Positions 26,201 to 36,079 of a DNA stretch of 64,000 bases are shown in pieces. The stretch's first letter is position 1. Each line of letters opens with the position of its first letter. Both the position numbers and the translations under genes were made by a program. Source of the DNA: Protula sp. h YS-2021. Its lineage: Eukaryota > Annelida > Polychaeta > Sabellida > Serpulidae. Below the pieces are notes generated by a model that had not been told where the DNA came from, did not search any database, and worked only from the letters and a program-made list of their open reading frames with translations. The stretch is taken from the NCBI GenBank assembly GCA_949752745.1, contig OX457034.1:8144904-8208903 (forward strand), read 5' to 3'.

Positions 26201-29200
26201 GGGGGGGGGGCGACAAAGCTTTAGCAAATGGCCAGCCCCAAGCTTTGTTCGATTAAACATCTGGACATTAAGCAAGAAAAAAGACGTCAGTTACAAACCT
26301 CCTTGTCTAACTTTTGCACTTCTCAACTCAGCAAACTTTCTTAGAGTTTATTTTTTAACCTATAGACATGGGATATAGAAAGTGCACATTTTCTTGTTCA
26401 CTCCGAGTTATGATTTCTTGTAAGCGGTGTTCACTGGGCGCAGCAATGACAAGAAAAGTTAACTGATCTGAACATTTTGTAGCTGATCATTTTATGCATA
26501 CAACCGTGAAACCTTGCGTTCAGTGTAAATCTCTGTTTTTTTACTAAGCATGATAAAACTGAATAAAACAACAACAGCAAGGTTGAGATGGACGTTTAAC
26601 ATATGACGTTTTGAGTGCCTGTGAGGGGCTGTCACATTATGGCGATCATTAAACACCGTGGTTATGACACTATGCCCGCGAGCTCTGTGAAATGCACAAT
26701 GTTTCATTACGCGTCAAGTTGAAAGGAGCTTTTGGGGACCAGTCCAAAATGACAGAGAAAGAGACAGATCTACCCCTGTAAAACCCTAATATTGTGTCAC
26801 TTCTTTTAAGTTGTGGGCTGCGATAAGAAAGAGGATGACGTTACAGTTGCCATGACAGTGACGTCACGTGACGTTTGCTAAGGCGAGACAGCGCCACAGA
26901 AACAGAAGGGAGAAGCCAAAAAAAATAGTCTGATGGAACGGCTAAAAAAGGAGAAGAGAACACAGTCACACACCCTCAACCCCCCCTCCCCCCACCCACA
27001 CACATACACACATAATAATAAAAAAAAAAAAACAATAAAAATACTATATATCCCCCTATGGCCATTGCGATTACAATGAATCCAATTTTTACACGAGGTA
27101 AATGCGAAAATTTTGTTTTATTTTGGAGTGGGTCCCTTTCTCTTGGCGTTTCGGCTAAACCTGTGATTTTAATTGCGCGGAGAGGACTTTTCATTTAGAT
27201 CTTAATGATGTATGTTTTACAGAAAGTAATGTACACTTTAATATACTCCAACATATTCCGTACGCCCCCCCCCCCCCCCTGCAATTCAGTCTTTTTTTTT
27301 TTTTTTTTTTGGGCTCTAGTACAACCAAGTGAAACAACGCATTCAGTTACCCGGTCCTTGGCAACCTGACCTTGACCTTGAACCCGGGATTAAAACCAAA
27401 TACACTATGTGGATTGGAGAATGAACAATATTCACGCCTATGTCATGCAGATAGAAAGTATATTAGAAAAAAAGTAAAAAAAAAAAAATAATAACAAAAA
27501 AAGTTGCACTTGTTGCCTTGTGTTGTTTTAACGCTGGGATGTTCGGTGGGTCATTTTTGAGTGGCTAAATTTAAATCGCCATCTATAATAACATATTCTT
27601 CAAAGAATAAAATAGTAACAAATATCAGTAGTTGAAGATATAACCAAATACTTTGGCTTTCAATAGCTGAAGGTAGTACTGATAAAAATCATGAGTGACG
27701 CGTGAAATATCGTAATTGACTAAAAAAAAAACAAGAAAAAAAAAAACACATACATACAACTGATATATTGGCAAAATATGAAATTGAAATTCTGCCTTTC
27801 CTAGAGCAAAAACAATAAAATGATCGTAAATTTGGCATAAAATTCGACAGTGAGTTGCTCGCGACTGTTAAATAATGCTCGATGTGAATTTGGCCATACA
27901 GTATATGACGTACTATAAAAATATTAAGTGCGCTTTTTTAAATGACAGAAAATTTAGCAGCGTTCAATTCATTTGTGAATAATGGGGTTAAAAAGATGAA
28001 TCGTCATTTTGTACAAAAGATTCGAAACCCCCAAGCGAAACGAGTTAAATTTCAGCGTTCGGTGTAATGTAATTTATGCCATTTTACAAATGCACGATTT
28101 TAATGTGTGAACATTTTTTGTCGTCACAGAACTAGGCTAGTCGCGGCGCCGTGTTTTATGATTCCGTGTGTTTGTACGACTACGTGTATGTACGTGTCTG
28201 TGTTTGTACGACTGAGTGTATTTATATTCGTGTGTTTGTACGACTACGTGCATTTATATACGTGTGTTCGTACGACTACGTTTATTTATATTCGTGTGTT
28301 TGTACGACTACATGCATTTAAATTCGTGTGTTTGTACGACTACGCGCATTTATATTCGTGTGTTTGTGCGACTACGTGCATTTATATTCGTGTGTTTGTA
28401 CGACTACGTGCATTTATATTCGTGTGTTTGTACGACTATGTGTATTTATATTCGTGTGTGTACGACTACGTGTACTTATATTCGTATGTTTGTACGACTA
28501 CGTGTATTTATATTCGTGTGTTTGTACGACTACGTGCATTTATATTCGTGTGTTTGTACGACTATGTGTATTTATATTCGTGTGTTTGTACGACTACGTG
28601 TATTTATATTCGTATGTTTGTACGACTACGTGTATTTATATTCGTATGTTTGTACGACTACGTGCATTTATATTCGTGTGTTTGTACGACCGTGTTGATT
28701 GAAATATCAGGAAAATAAGCAAATATACGCCTTAGACACCTTAAATATTTTGTTCACAGATTACGTCTGACAAATCTGTGTACTTATAACGATAAACTTA
28801 ATTCAGGCTAATTGAAGAACTACCCTGAAATTTTAAACACGAATTTTTCAGACATTTTGGGCAATACACGAATTAACCCAATTCCGACATTGCCTGTAGC
28901 ATATACATTTATTCAAATATAAATTAAAAAAAACTCTGTTTGAAAAAAGCTTACTTTAGGAACTTTTCATTAATTAAATGGTGATTAAAATATTAACTTA
29001 GAAAAAGTACGATTTTGGGGTTTCCATATGTACTCAAGCATTGTTTTATTATTTCTGTGAATTCGATTTCCCTTTTGTATGAACAATGTGAATGGCTGGT
29101 CTTAAACGTAAAGTGTTTCTGTTGTATAAACACAGTCAGTACTCGAATGCTCATGATAGTGACTTCAAAGGTACTTAAAGGTACTTAAATGCAGTCTCAT

Positions 29201-32200
29201 CCGAAACTTTATTCAGTAAAGAGATAATTTCACACACAAACATAATAACAGAAATAGCAATTTTATGTTATCATTGAAAGAAACTAGAATTTAAATTGCT
29301 CTTGAAAAAAAATGGGATAATTTAGATAACACAGCCGTTCTTGGCGGCCATATTGGAAATGTGACAAATAAAAAATACCTTCCACGTGATTGACAAAGAC
29401 GAGGTGAGCTGTTGGAAGCTACGGGGCATGCGCAGTTTCATGCCACATAAAACATCGTAAAATCACAGCGGCGAGCAGACGTTATGCGTGTTTTACTGCC
29501 GCTTATATCATATTCAAAACAGAACCTCAGCTCTACTTAAACTGTCACGGCTAATTTCCAATTTTGAAAAAAAAATGGTTCTTGCGAAAGCGAACTAATT
29601 TTGCAGATATCACGGACCTAGAAGGCTAACTTTAGAGCGGGAAGGGGGGGTGTCTAACATTGTTATTGTGGCTTGGAGATTTCTGGGGTATTTGAGATTA
29701 ATATTTGTATTTAGTAAAAATGAAAAATGCATTTGTCTATATGTACAATTGGTCATTATATAGTTTGTGGGGGGGGGGGGGGGGGGGGTAAAATTAAATG
29801 ACGAGAGGGGGTAATTATGATAATGAAAAGTTACATATATACCCCCTGGGGGGCGCATAGATAAAACACGTAAATTTATTGCGTGACGCGTTTTAACTTG
29901 GTAGCCATCTTAACGCCTGCAAGGGACAGACCAGATGTGAATCATAGAAGCGTACCTCCAAGGAATCCATAAACGTCGTAAATAACACCTTAATTGCCTT
30001 GCCGTGCACATTCTAATTGAAATGATGGAACTAAATGTATATGATGGGGCTTAATTTATGTCAATTGTCAATGTCCAGTATCTTCTCTTTCTCAATTCGA
30101 TATTTTAAGTTCAGACAATAAAGTGTTTTGTTGTGTGTACCCCCCACTCGAAATAGACCCCATTTTTTTGCGTTTTTGAAAAATTAATATTTAAATTAAA
30201 AGTGAAGTAATTTAAAAGACATGGTCTGTTAGTTATTGCTGTAGTTTGATTTATTTAAGTTTTATGGAAATTTTATGAAGTGCGATGCTTCGGTTTAAGG
30301 CTGTTTTAAATTCGGTTTATTTTCAGTTAATTGATATGTTTGTTGTAAAATGGGCATGGTGTAAGTTGTATTAGCATCACGTGGTATCGGGTTGGCAATC
30401 TGGACCAGAGAACACTGTTACCCATCTGCCTTATATTCCTACTTCAGCTGTAAGCATATTTCGCTGTTAATAGTCGAACGAATTCTGATCGATACAACGG
30501 TGTAAATGAAAAGGAAAAATGGAAGGGAAAGTTGGTGACGAAACATTGACGTCATATCATTAGAATGACGTCACTTGATCCACGGTAACCGGTGGAATGG
30601 CAACTGCTGAACCAGCTGCGAAATAAATACCAAAGTATGAGAATAATGAACAAAAGTGAAATAGAGATAAATAGTTGTCATTGCTCTTGTTGTTTATTTA
30701 GGGTTGGCTGTGCTGCGAAGATTCGACGTGCAATGCGCGAGTGAAGCGCGCGGGCTTGATGTTCCACCGCGGTCACCCCGTGTGTCACGTGTGTCATCGC
30801 GGATTGCTACACGCGCAGGTGTGTGCTGCCCCTCCCTCCTCCCCCCCCCCCCCCCGCCCCGCCTCCATCCCCGACCTCACGTGTGTCTTCGGTACACTGC
30901 TACACGCGCAGGTGTGTGCTGTCCCCTTTCCTCCCCCTCCCCCCTCCCCCCCCCCGCCCCGCCTCCATCCCCGGCCTCACGTGCGTTTTCTGTACACTGC
31001 TACACGCGCAGGTGTGTGCTTTCCCCTCCCCCTCCCCCTGCCCGCCCCTGCCCCCGTATGTCGCGTGTGTCATCGGGGATTGCTGCAGGTGCGTGCTGCC
31101 CCTCCCCTTTCCCCTCCGTCGCCCCCTGTGTGTCACGTGTATGTGTCAATACTACACGACAGGTTGTGTCATGTTGTATCATGGTTATTGTGTAGGATCA
31201 TGTTTGTCGTGTAGGATCATGGTTATCGTGTTGGATCGTGGTGGTCGTGTAGGATCATGGTTGTTGTGTAGGATCATGGTTGTCGGGTAGGATCATGCTT
31301 GTCGTGTAGGGTCATGGTTGTCGTGTAGGATCATGGTTGTCGTGTTGGATCATGGTTGTCGTGTAGGGTCATGGTCGTGTAGGATCATGGTTGTCGGGTA
31401 GCATCATGCTTGTCGTGTAGGATCATGGTTGTCGTGTAGGATCATGGATGCCGTGTTGTATCATGGTTGTCGGGTAGGATCATGCTTGTCGTGTAGGCTC
31501 ATGCTGTCGTGTAGGATCATGGTTGCCGTGGTGTATCATGGTTGTCGTGTAGGATCAAGGATTTTGCTTGCAGGATAAAAAAATTGTGTCAGTTGGTGTC
31601 AGATTTGCCTTTAGGATCAGAATATGTCGTGTAGGATCAGAATATGTCGTGTAGGATCAGAATATGTCGTGTAGGATCAGAATATGTTATGTAGGATCAC
31701 ACTTTGTCATGTAGGATCAGAGCTGTGTCATTTATGCCTTGACGGATCGAGGCTTTGTCTTGTAGGATCTTGAACATAATCAGGAAAAGTGTCGATTCCG
31801 TCTTGTCTCCTCGTCACTCGGGGCGACAGAAAGGGACCCATAATTCATGGCACCATGCAGCGCTGGTCGTTTTTCAAAAAACGAGCGACCATTGTATGTA
31901 GATATATTATTATTTTATTGTTAAAAATGATGCCAACAACTACTTTGTTAGTTCAATTATGAAACTAATCCACGGCTGCCTGGGGGCTGCAAGTCGTGAT
32001 GCTTTATGTGCGGGATATAAATACACTTCTTATGTGAAATATGAACGTATCTAGTTAGCAGTGCTGCTTACTACAGCTTTATGATATCACAGCAGAGACT
32101 TGTACGGTTCTTTTGCCAAACGTTTTAAGCCCATTTTCAGTATTATTGCTGAATAAAGCTTTCAATTAAGCACGATATTTTGGCATATTTTGCGTACGAC

Positions 32201-35200
32201 AAAACATGGTAATAGGGTGACAGGCGTGCGTTTGTTTAGCTGGGCCAAATATATAAATTCACAGTGCTGTTGACTCACGGTTTATGTGCTAAGCTGTTAG
32301 CTGTTAAGCTGTAACGTGAGGTGTTGTCAGTACATGTAGTTGGTTTCTCTTCAGCTGGTGTCCGGGCAGTGTGTGATATTTGGATGGCAGTTCTGATCCC
32401 GTAACACCTAAAAAATGGTTGTTCTCAAGGTGTTCTGGAGTCCCACTGCGCTATGGTCTTTAACGTCAAATTCCTACTGAACTGTGGTTCTTTAACATGG
32501 TGGTATAAAACCCACTGTGTTGTGGGCTTTTAATAATGTTAGTGTTAATCCCACTTTACTTCGAGGCTTTCACATTTGGGTCTAAATCCCACTGTGCTAT
32601 GGGGCTTCAACATGGTCTAAACCCCACTCTGCTGTGGGCTTGAACATGGTCTGAATCCCACTGTGCTGTGGGCTTGAACATGGTCTGAATCCCACTGTGC
32701 TGTGGGCTTGAACATGGTCCAAACCTCACCAGGCGTGGGCTTTAACATGGTGGTCTAAGTCCCACTCTGTTGTGGTCTTGAACATGGTGGTCTAAATCCT
32801 GCTGTATTGTTGGTATGAACATGGTGGTCTTAATCCTACTGTTGTGGGCTTGAACGTGGTCCAAAGCTCACTGTGTTGTGGGCTTGAACATGATGGTCTA
32901 AATCTCCCCCCCCCCCTGTACTATGGAGCATTAACGTGGTGGTCTGAATCATAAATACTATCCATTTTGTCTCAGATTTTGGTTAAGCAAAATATGGCTT
33001 TTTTGGAGTCTTGTAGACATTTATATCTGCCTACATACAGGTCACTGACTGTATTAGCTCCGTGATATTTTCATTCTTCAAAGGCGTAAAGGTGCCAAAA
33101 TTCAATTAGCCACGTATTAGGACCTTATTGTGTGTATTTATTGTGTTGTTATGGCAGCGGAGAGAGTTAGCCAAGAAAAGGCATATGCGCATCATACCTT
33201 TCGTGTGTGGCAGGTGGTTGGTGGAATTTCTCGTACTTGCCTTGTCTGTACACCCCCCCCCCCACCCCCGTCACCCCCAACCACAACCCCCGTGTTATTA
33301 AAGAAAGTGCAGTTTTTAGTATCCAAGGTCCTGCCGTATCTACGAGAAAGCTAATGATAAGCCCACACGAGCGGGTGGACTGATCCGTAAAATAATAACG
33401 TAGTACTGGAAAAACGAGCCTGATAGGTGAGTGCGAACAGTGCGATAGGCTCAGAGAGGGTTTTTGGATCAGTCCAAATGCGAGTGTGGTTTTATTTTTA
33501 TTTCGTGATTTTTAGTGCAGATGCATTCTCTCATAAATTAGATATTTTTACACGGATCAGCGATGCTTTGTGTCGCGTAGTTATGTTGTCATGGCGATGT
33601 CAAGTACACACTTTCGTTACCGCGTAGCGTGACGTTTATACCAGTCAAAATACTACTGCTTTCTTTGTACGCGCAATCATGAAATAAAAGATGTTATTAC
33701 GTAGCTTGCAAATGGTTAAGTTTTCAAATATAAGTACTAGAGAACGGCGTGGAATGGGTACATCGGCTTTTGCTAAATTAAACTGGTCTTTGTTGGACCG
33801 ATAACGTCTTCGCAAATGTGCATTGGCCCGGGGTTCGGGTGTAATGGGTGTGGAAGGTTTTTCGACCCGAGTTTATTAAAGCAATTTCTTAAATCAATGT
33901 CAAAAACAATTTGTATTTTATGAGAAGTCTGTCCTTGTGATTTGCCTGGAGGAGGTGGGGGTGGTTAGGGGGTGGAGGGAGTAATTTGCTAAGATAAATC
34001 TTATGCCAGTGAAAGTGCCAAAATATGGGTTATAAATTACTCACAAAATGAAAATCATTGCGTCTATTTATTTTATTGCTGAAATAAACAGTCATTCACA
34101 AATGCGTAGTGATAAAAGGGGACTCGCAACACTGTTGGCACTATTTTGTTTGGCGCAACTTTAAAGCGACCTAATTGAATCAAATAAATTGTGATATTAT
34201 GAAGCCAGTTTGGCAGCTGGGTGACACTGCTGGTCTGATAATGAGGAGTGGTTAAGGCTTATATATTATGCTGTTATTTGGGCCTTAAACAATGAATGAA
34301 AAATGACTGTTTGATTATTTAAATACTTAAAATGTAGGTTATGTGTTTTTAATGGCGCATTGCAAAGTGACTAACGCCTTTGTGGCGTGAGTGTCAGTTT
34401 GTTTGGATGTTTTCTATGTCGTCATTTGACGATCCAATTGTGGTCAGATATTTAAAACGGGAAAAATTCGGTATTTTAACGTCTAATGTTCTTTGGAATT
34501 TCTCGTGCAGAAAATTTAGCATTTGTTGACTTGTGTGTTTGCATCACGGCGAAAGTTGCCAGTACACGTGCATTTGTTTACTCACACACGTGAATTTGTT
34601 GACAAGTTTGTTTACAGCACAGTGACAGTGACCTGTACACGTGCATTTGTTTACTCACACATGTGCATTTGTTGACATGTTTGTTTACAGTACAGCGACA
34701 GTGACCTGTACACGTGCATTTCTTTACTCACGTGCATTTATTTGACATGTTTTTTTTACAGTACAGTGACAGTGACCTGTACACGTGCATTTGTTTACTC
34801 ACACACGTGCATTTATTTGACATGTTTGTTTACAGTACAGTGACAGTGAGCTGTACACACAGCTGTGTTTCTACCAGTACCTATTTGACATGGAGAAGGC
34901 ACTGAAAAACCTCACCGACCCCAGGGAAAAAGGTAAGACTGCAAGAAAAAAATATATTTATATATAATACAGATGGATATGAAAATTTCAAAAAATATTT
35001 ATACATATATATAGAAATATTTAAGTATTGTGTTGTTCAATATTGTTCCGTGTTATGTTATATGTGAAGTTAATTTGGCCTGATATTGTCGATCAGTGGT
35101 CATAGTATCAACCAAATATGGCCCTGTGTTGCCAATCTGTGGCCCTGCATGCACACTAATTATGCCCCTGTGTTGCCGATCTGTGGTCCTGCATGCACAC

Positions 35201-36020
35201 TAATTATGGCCCTGTGTTACCGATCTGTGGCCCTGTATGCACACTAATTATGGCCCTGTGTTGCCGATCTGTGGCCCTGCATGCACACTATTTATGACCC
35301 TGTGTTGCCGATCTGTGGCCCTGCATGCACACTAATTATGGCCCTGTGTTACCGATCTGTGGCCCTGCATGCACACTAATTATGGCCCTGTGTTGCCGAT
35401 CTGTGGCCCTGCATGCACACTAATTATGGCCCTGTGTTACCGATCTGTGGCCCTGCATGCACACTAATTATGGCCCTGTGTTGCCGATCTGTGGCCCTGC
35501 ATGCACACTAATTATGGCCCTGTGTTACCGATCTGTGGCCCTGCATGCACACTAATTATGGCCCTGTGTTGCCGATCTGTGGCCCTGCATGCACACTAAT
35601 TATGGCCCTGTGTTGCCGATCTGAGGCCGTGCATGCACACTAATTATGGCCCTGTGTTGTCGATCTGTGGCCCTGCATGTACACTAATTATGACCCTGTG
35701 TTGCCGATCTGTGGCCCTGCATGTACACTAATTATGACCCTGTGTTGCCGATCTGTGGCCCTGCATGTACACTAATTATGACCCTGTGTTGCCGATCTGT
35801 GGCCCTGCATGCACACTAATGATGACCCTGTATTGTTCACCCGTGGCATTGTATGTGGCCCTTTTAATTGTCGCTTGCAGAGATTGCCAAGAAGTGCGCG
35901 GGTGATGTGAGGGAGGACTACCTGAGGCTGAAGGCTCACGTCGATGGTCGAATCAAACAGAGTGCTTACAGCGAAGTCAACCTCACCAAACTCTTCCACG
36001 GCCTTTTCTCCTTAAAATAA
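2178..36020 (+). CDS. POLA1: POLA1, DNA polymerase alpha catalytic subunit, 3' part (11 exons)
   Basis: POLA1 is the catalytic subunit of the nuclear polymerase alpha-primase complex, which extends RNA primers with DNA at replication starts and on the lagging strand. The exons are 2178-2210, 2457-2549, 2763-2965, 22168-22300, 22736-22867, 24368-24542, 24943-25121, 25373-25498, 30702-30818, 34836-34932 and 35881-36020. They total 1,428 nt and read as 475 residues plus stop with no frame break. Seen directly: the B-family motif C YGDTDS, the KKKKYAA motif, [11 protein letters not shown], and two C-terminal zinc modules (CPSC...CPGC and CxxxxC...CHVC) that in this family bind the B subunit POLA2. 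All introns have AG acceptors; all donors are GT except one GC. The 5' exons are not in this orientation in the window. The closest alternatives, pol delta and zeta, lack this C-terminal layout. Confidence 0.95.
2457..2549 (+). CDS. POLA1: POLA1 exon b: catalytic motif C (YGDTDS)
   Basis: 31 codons starting [18 protein letters not shown]. The two aspartates of YGDTDS bind the catalytic metal ions in B-family polymerases. The acceptor is ttgtag. The donor is AAG|gcaagt, a GC donor with otherwise strong consensus. The phase is 0 on both sides, so the GC site is needed to join to VKAEVNKL in the next exon. Confidence 0.95.
2648..2669 (+). repeat. Diverged copy of part of the motif C exon in the next intron
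   Basis: About 22 bp (attaacacgaatcctacaga and neighbours) repeat positions 2497-2518 of the preceding exon with two mismatches. It sits ~100 bp into the GC-AG intron and has no splice site of its own. Confidence 0.6.
2763..2965 (+). CDS. POLA1: POLA1 exon c: palm/thumb junction
   Basis: 67 codons plus two bases, from [20 protein letters not shown] through [11 protein letters not shown] to [27 protein letters not shown] is the conserved lysine-rich motif after motif C that contacts primer-template in B-family enzymes. The acceptor is attgcag and the donor gtaggt. It ends in phase 2 (AA) and is completed by T of the exon 19 kb away to give Asn, as in other animals. Confidence 0.95.
3163..3499. 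repeat. 22-bp minisatellite (cgcacaatccgcaccattatcc)
   Basis: About 15 copies of a 22-bp unit with point changes. It ends exactly where the hAT-like terminus begins at 3500. Confidence 0.9.
3500..4510 (+). mobile_element. hAT transposon 5' part, cut by an assembly gap
   Basis: It begins with CAGGGTTGCCACAGTCAGG, a terminus typical of hAT elements, followed by repeats of gtcaggaaa. Near its inner end (about 4398-4510) there is a start of transposase-like coding: one frame gives [11 protein letters not shown], and another frame then gives [16 protein letters not shown], which resembles the BED zinc finger start of hAT transposases. A single-base shift seems to separate the two frames. The rest lies in or beyond the run of N. 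Confidence 0.65.
4511..4710. other. Assembly gap, 200 N
   Basis: A run of exactly 200 unknown bases, probably a placeholder and not a measured length. It lies between the hAT remnant and the satellite array, so order and orientation across it rest on scaffolding. Confidence 1.
4711..4972. other. Unassigned sequence between gap and satellite
   Basis: AT-rich sequence without a recognisable gene or splice site. It could be the interior of the hAT element cut by the gap. Confidence 0.4.
4973..20862. repeat. 114-bp satellite array with higher-order repeats
   Basis: About 139 tandem monomers of 114 bp. Each has two copies of gggcgataat 20 bp apart, a conserved gttgtaattttcgcttta block, and an inverted repeat (cccgaaaatat ... 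atatttttcggg) around a ~10-nt loop. As 114 is a multiple of 3 and stops are rare, long frames appear on both strands. They are not genes. A marker monomer lacking one base (tatttttggatggg) recurs at about 6345, 7712, 9079, 10104, 11357, 12724, 13749, 14660, 15799, 17508 and 18875. The most common spacing is 1,367 bp (12 monomers minus 1 base). Confidence 0.97.
20866..21112. repeat. ~57-bp tandem repeat (ccgcgcatc / atgcgcac words)
   Basis: Four to five diverged copies of a unit containing 'gccgcgcatc', 'aaataaacatgcgcac' and 'ttgtccaaaat'. It follows the satellite directly and marks its right end. Confidence 0.75.
21594..22131. repeat. 48-bp minisatellite upstream of exon d
   Basis: About 11 copies of a unit with the words 'ttggtcttaactgtgaattc' and 'ggttggggacgatgg'. 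It ends 36 bp before the acceptor of exon 22168-22300. The G-rich strand is the transcribed-sense strand. Confidence 0.9.
22168..22300 (+). CDS. POLA1: POLA1 exon d
   Basis: One base plus 44 codons: [20 protein letters not shown] ... PLELFYITK. It lines up with the thumb region of animal POLA1 (FVIGQILSDQSRDTIVENI type). The acceptor is ggttgtag and the donor gtgcgt. Phase 2 in, phase 0 out. Confidence 0.95.
22736..22867 (+). CDS. POLA1: POLA1 exon e, source of the 33-bp array
   Basis: 44 codons, from [12 protein letters not shown] through [15 protein letters not shown] to [11 protein letters not shown], matching the thumb region of the family (LTKDPQDYPDK ... GDTVSYVIC). The acceptor is tcttcag and the first possible donor gtgagc at 22868. 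Its last ~27 bases plus the donor are the unit of the array that follows, so the true 3' border cannot be fixed from sequence alone. Any of the first ~11 donors keeps the frame and would add 11 residues per unit. Confidence 0.9.
22841..24208 (+). repeat. 33-bp minisatellite derived from exon end plus splice donor
   Basis: About 41 copies of a 33-bp unit (11 codons, [11 protein letters not shown] in the exon frame). Each carries the exon end GTCATCTGTGAG followed by gtgagc or gtaagt, a usable-looking 5' splice site. Two units at ~23,199 and ~23,527 lack two bases and sit 328 bp apart, which shows a second-order duplication of ten units. Reading from the exon in frame is open until a TGA at 23,225-23,227. 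Confidence 0.95.
24368..24542 (+). CDS. POLA1: POLA1 exon f
   Basis: 58 codons plus one base: [18 protein letters not shown] ... [20 protein letters not shown] ... AECL. It matches the family's DGS-x-ASQRAY and [20 protein letters not shown] blocks. The acceptor is ctctgtag and the donor gtacgc. It ends in phase 1. Confidence 0.95.
24670..24902. repeat. Polypyrimidine tract (cccctcccctgccc)
   Basis: A ~230-bp C/T-only stretch of ccctcccc/ccttgccc words, with two copies of 'aaccaagaactctgttctg'-like sequence inside or before it. It fills most of the intron before exon g. It can form triplex or, on the other strand, G-rich structures. Confidence 0.85.
24943..25121 (+). CDS. POLA1: POLA1 exon g: start of zinc module CysA
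   Basis: Two bases plus 59 codons: [24 protein letters not shown] ... [20 protein letters not shown] ... FTGA. CPSC is the first half of the CysA zinc site in the C-terminal domain that docks POLA2. The acceptor is ctggcag and the donor gtaaga. Phase 1 in, phase 0 out. Confidence 0.95.
25373..25498 (+). CDS. POLA1: POLA1 exon h: second half of CysA
   Basis: 42 codons: [18 protein letters not shown] ... [16 protein letters not shown] completes the CysA metal site begun by CPSC in the previous exon. The acceptor is gttttcag and the donor gtgaaa. Phase 0 on both sides. Confidence 0.92.
25549..25671 (+). repeat. Partial tandem duplicate of exon h
   Basis: A copy of 25411-25541 covering the last ~87 bases of exon h, its donor and the next ~35 intron bases. 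The coding part differs from the original by only two bases (Leu to Ile). It lacks the exon start and CPGC. A pyrimidine-rich stretch ending ...tttgtaag stands where a new acceptor could be. If used there, the copy would be an in-frame 27-codon exon beginning CRLTEYRP. Confidence 0.85.
25672..28155. other. POLA1 intron, no gene seen
   Basis: Intron between exons h and i. It contains C-run and G-run stretches (25,785-25,808; 26,150-26,212; 27,265-27,280), A-runs and CT repeats, and no splice-bounded open frame that I could match to a protein. Confidence 0.7.
28160..28692. repeat. 32-bp minisatellite (tttgtacgactacgtgcatt)
   Basis: About 16 copies of a 32-bp unit 'tacgactacgtgtatttata'+'ttcgtgtgtttg', with one shorter unit. 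All three forward frames stay open because of the repeat; this is not a gene. Confidence 0.93.
28693..30701. other. POLA1 intron, no gene seen
   Basis: AT-rich intron with a G-run at 29,767-29,787. No recognisable exon or mobile element end. Confidence 0.6.
30702..30818 (+). CDS. POLA1: POLA1 exon i: zinc module CysB
   Basis: 39 codons: [18 protein letters not shown] ... [16 protein letters not shown]. The pairs CEDSTC and CHVC form the CysB zinc site of the family (CEEPTC ... CPAC in vertebrates). The acceptor is tttatttag and the first donor gtgtgt. Phase 0 on both sides. The donor region is repeated downstream, so the exact end is open to question. Confidence 0.93.
30790..31180 (+). repeat. 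Tandem copies of the exon i end with its donor
   Basis: Three further copies of the exon end (…CTACACGCGCAG|gtgtgtgct) follow the true one, with would-be donors after 30,911, 31,011 and 31,088. C-rich spacers (cctccatccccgacctcacg) lie between. Distances from the first donor are 93, 193 and 270 bases. The first spacer has no stop and is a multiple of 3, so donor 2 would insert 31 proline-rich residues in frame. Confidence 0.85.
31156..31770. repeat. 20-bp tandem repeat (gtcgtgtaggatcatggttg)
   Basis: About 20 copies in 31,156-31,560, then a related run (gtcgtgtaggatcagaatat) at 31,612-31,770. Its first unit merges with the exon-end copies, so the 20-bp word may have arisen from the last of them ('acaggttgtgtcatg'). 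Confidence 0.85.
32420..32955. repeat. ~38-bp minisatellite (aatcccactgtgctgtgggc)
   Basis: About 13 irregular copies of a unit with 'ggtctaaatcccactgtgct' and 'gtgggcttgaacatgg', mid-intron. Confidence 0.85.
34530..34860 (+). repeat. ~73-bp array of acceptor plus exon start, ahead of exon j
   Basis: Three copies of 'tttgtttacag|TACAGTGACAGTGACCTGTACAC' type sequence precede the true site, with would-be exon starts at 34,618, 34,691 and 34,762 (spacing 73, 71, 74). A partial copy begins near 34,558. Use of any upstream copy adds 218, 145 or 74 bases, none a multiple of 3, so they would break the frame. Confidence 0.9.
34836..34932 (+). CDS. POLA1: POLA1 exon j
   Basis: 32 codons plus one base: [18 protein letters not shown] ... 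LTDPREK. It matches the C-terminal helix region of the family ([18 protein letters not shown]). The acceptor is tgtttacag and the donor gtaaga. This copy, and not the upstream decoys, carries Glu and the TQLCF continuation. Confidence 0.95.
35122..35826. repeat. 44-bp minisatellite (taattatggccctgtgttgc)
   Basis: About 16 well-conserved copies of a 44-bp unit fill most of the intron before the last exon, ending ~55 bp short of the acceptor. No exon-derived sequence is seen in the unit. Confidence 0.95.
35881..36020 (+). CDS. POLA1: POLA1 last coding exon
   Basis: Two bases plus 45 codons and [23 protein letters not shown] ... [29 protein letters not shown] matches the YSEVNLSKLF near the C-terminus of animal POLA1. 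The acceptor is tcgcttgcag. Phase 1 in. Confidence 0.95.
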
Positions 36021-36055
36021 AAACAATAATTCTTGAAGTAAAAAAGAAAAATAAA
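36016..36055 (+). promoter_or_regulatory. POLA1: POLA1 polyadenylation signals
   Basis: AATAAA overlaps the stop codon (36,016-36,021) and occurs again at 36,050-36,055. The second is the better placed. A genomic A-run at 36,062-36,078 follows, so a very short 3' UTR is likely but the cleavage site is uncertain. Confidence 0.6.
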
Positions 36056-36079
36056 TCACCCAAAAAAAAAAAAAAAAAC

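Noticed and set aside
28107..28718. 203-codon frame rich in Tyr, Val and Cys
   Set aside because: A 32-bp minisatellite read in three frames; all three are open.
30704..31290. Long frames over the CysB exon
   Set aside because: Only the exon frame matches POLA1; the remainder is C-rich spacer and donor copies.
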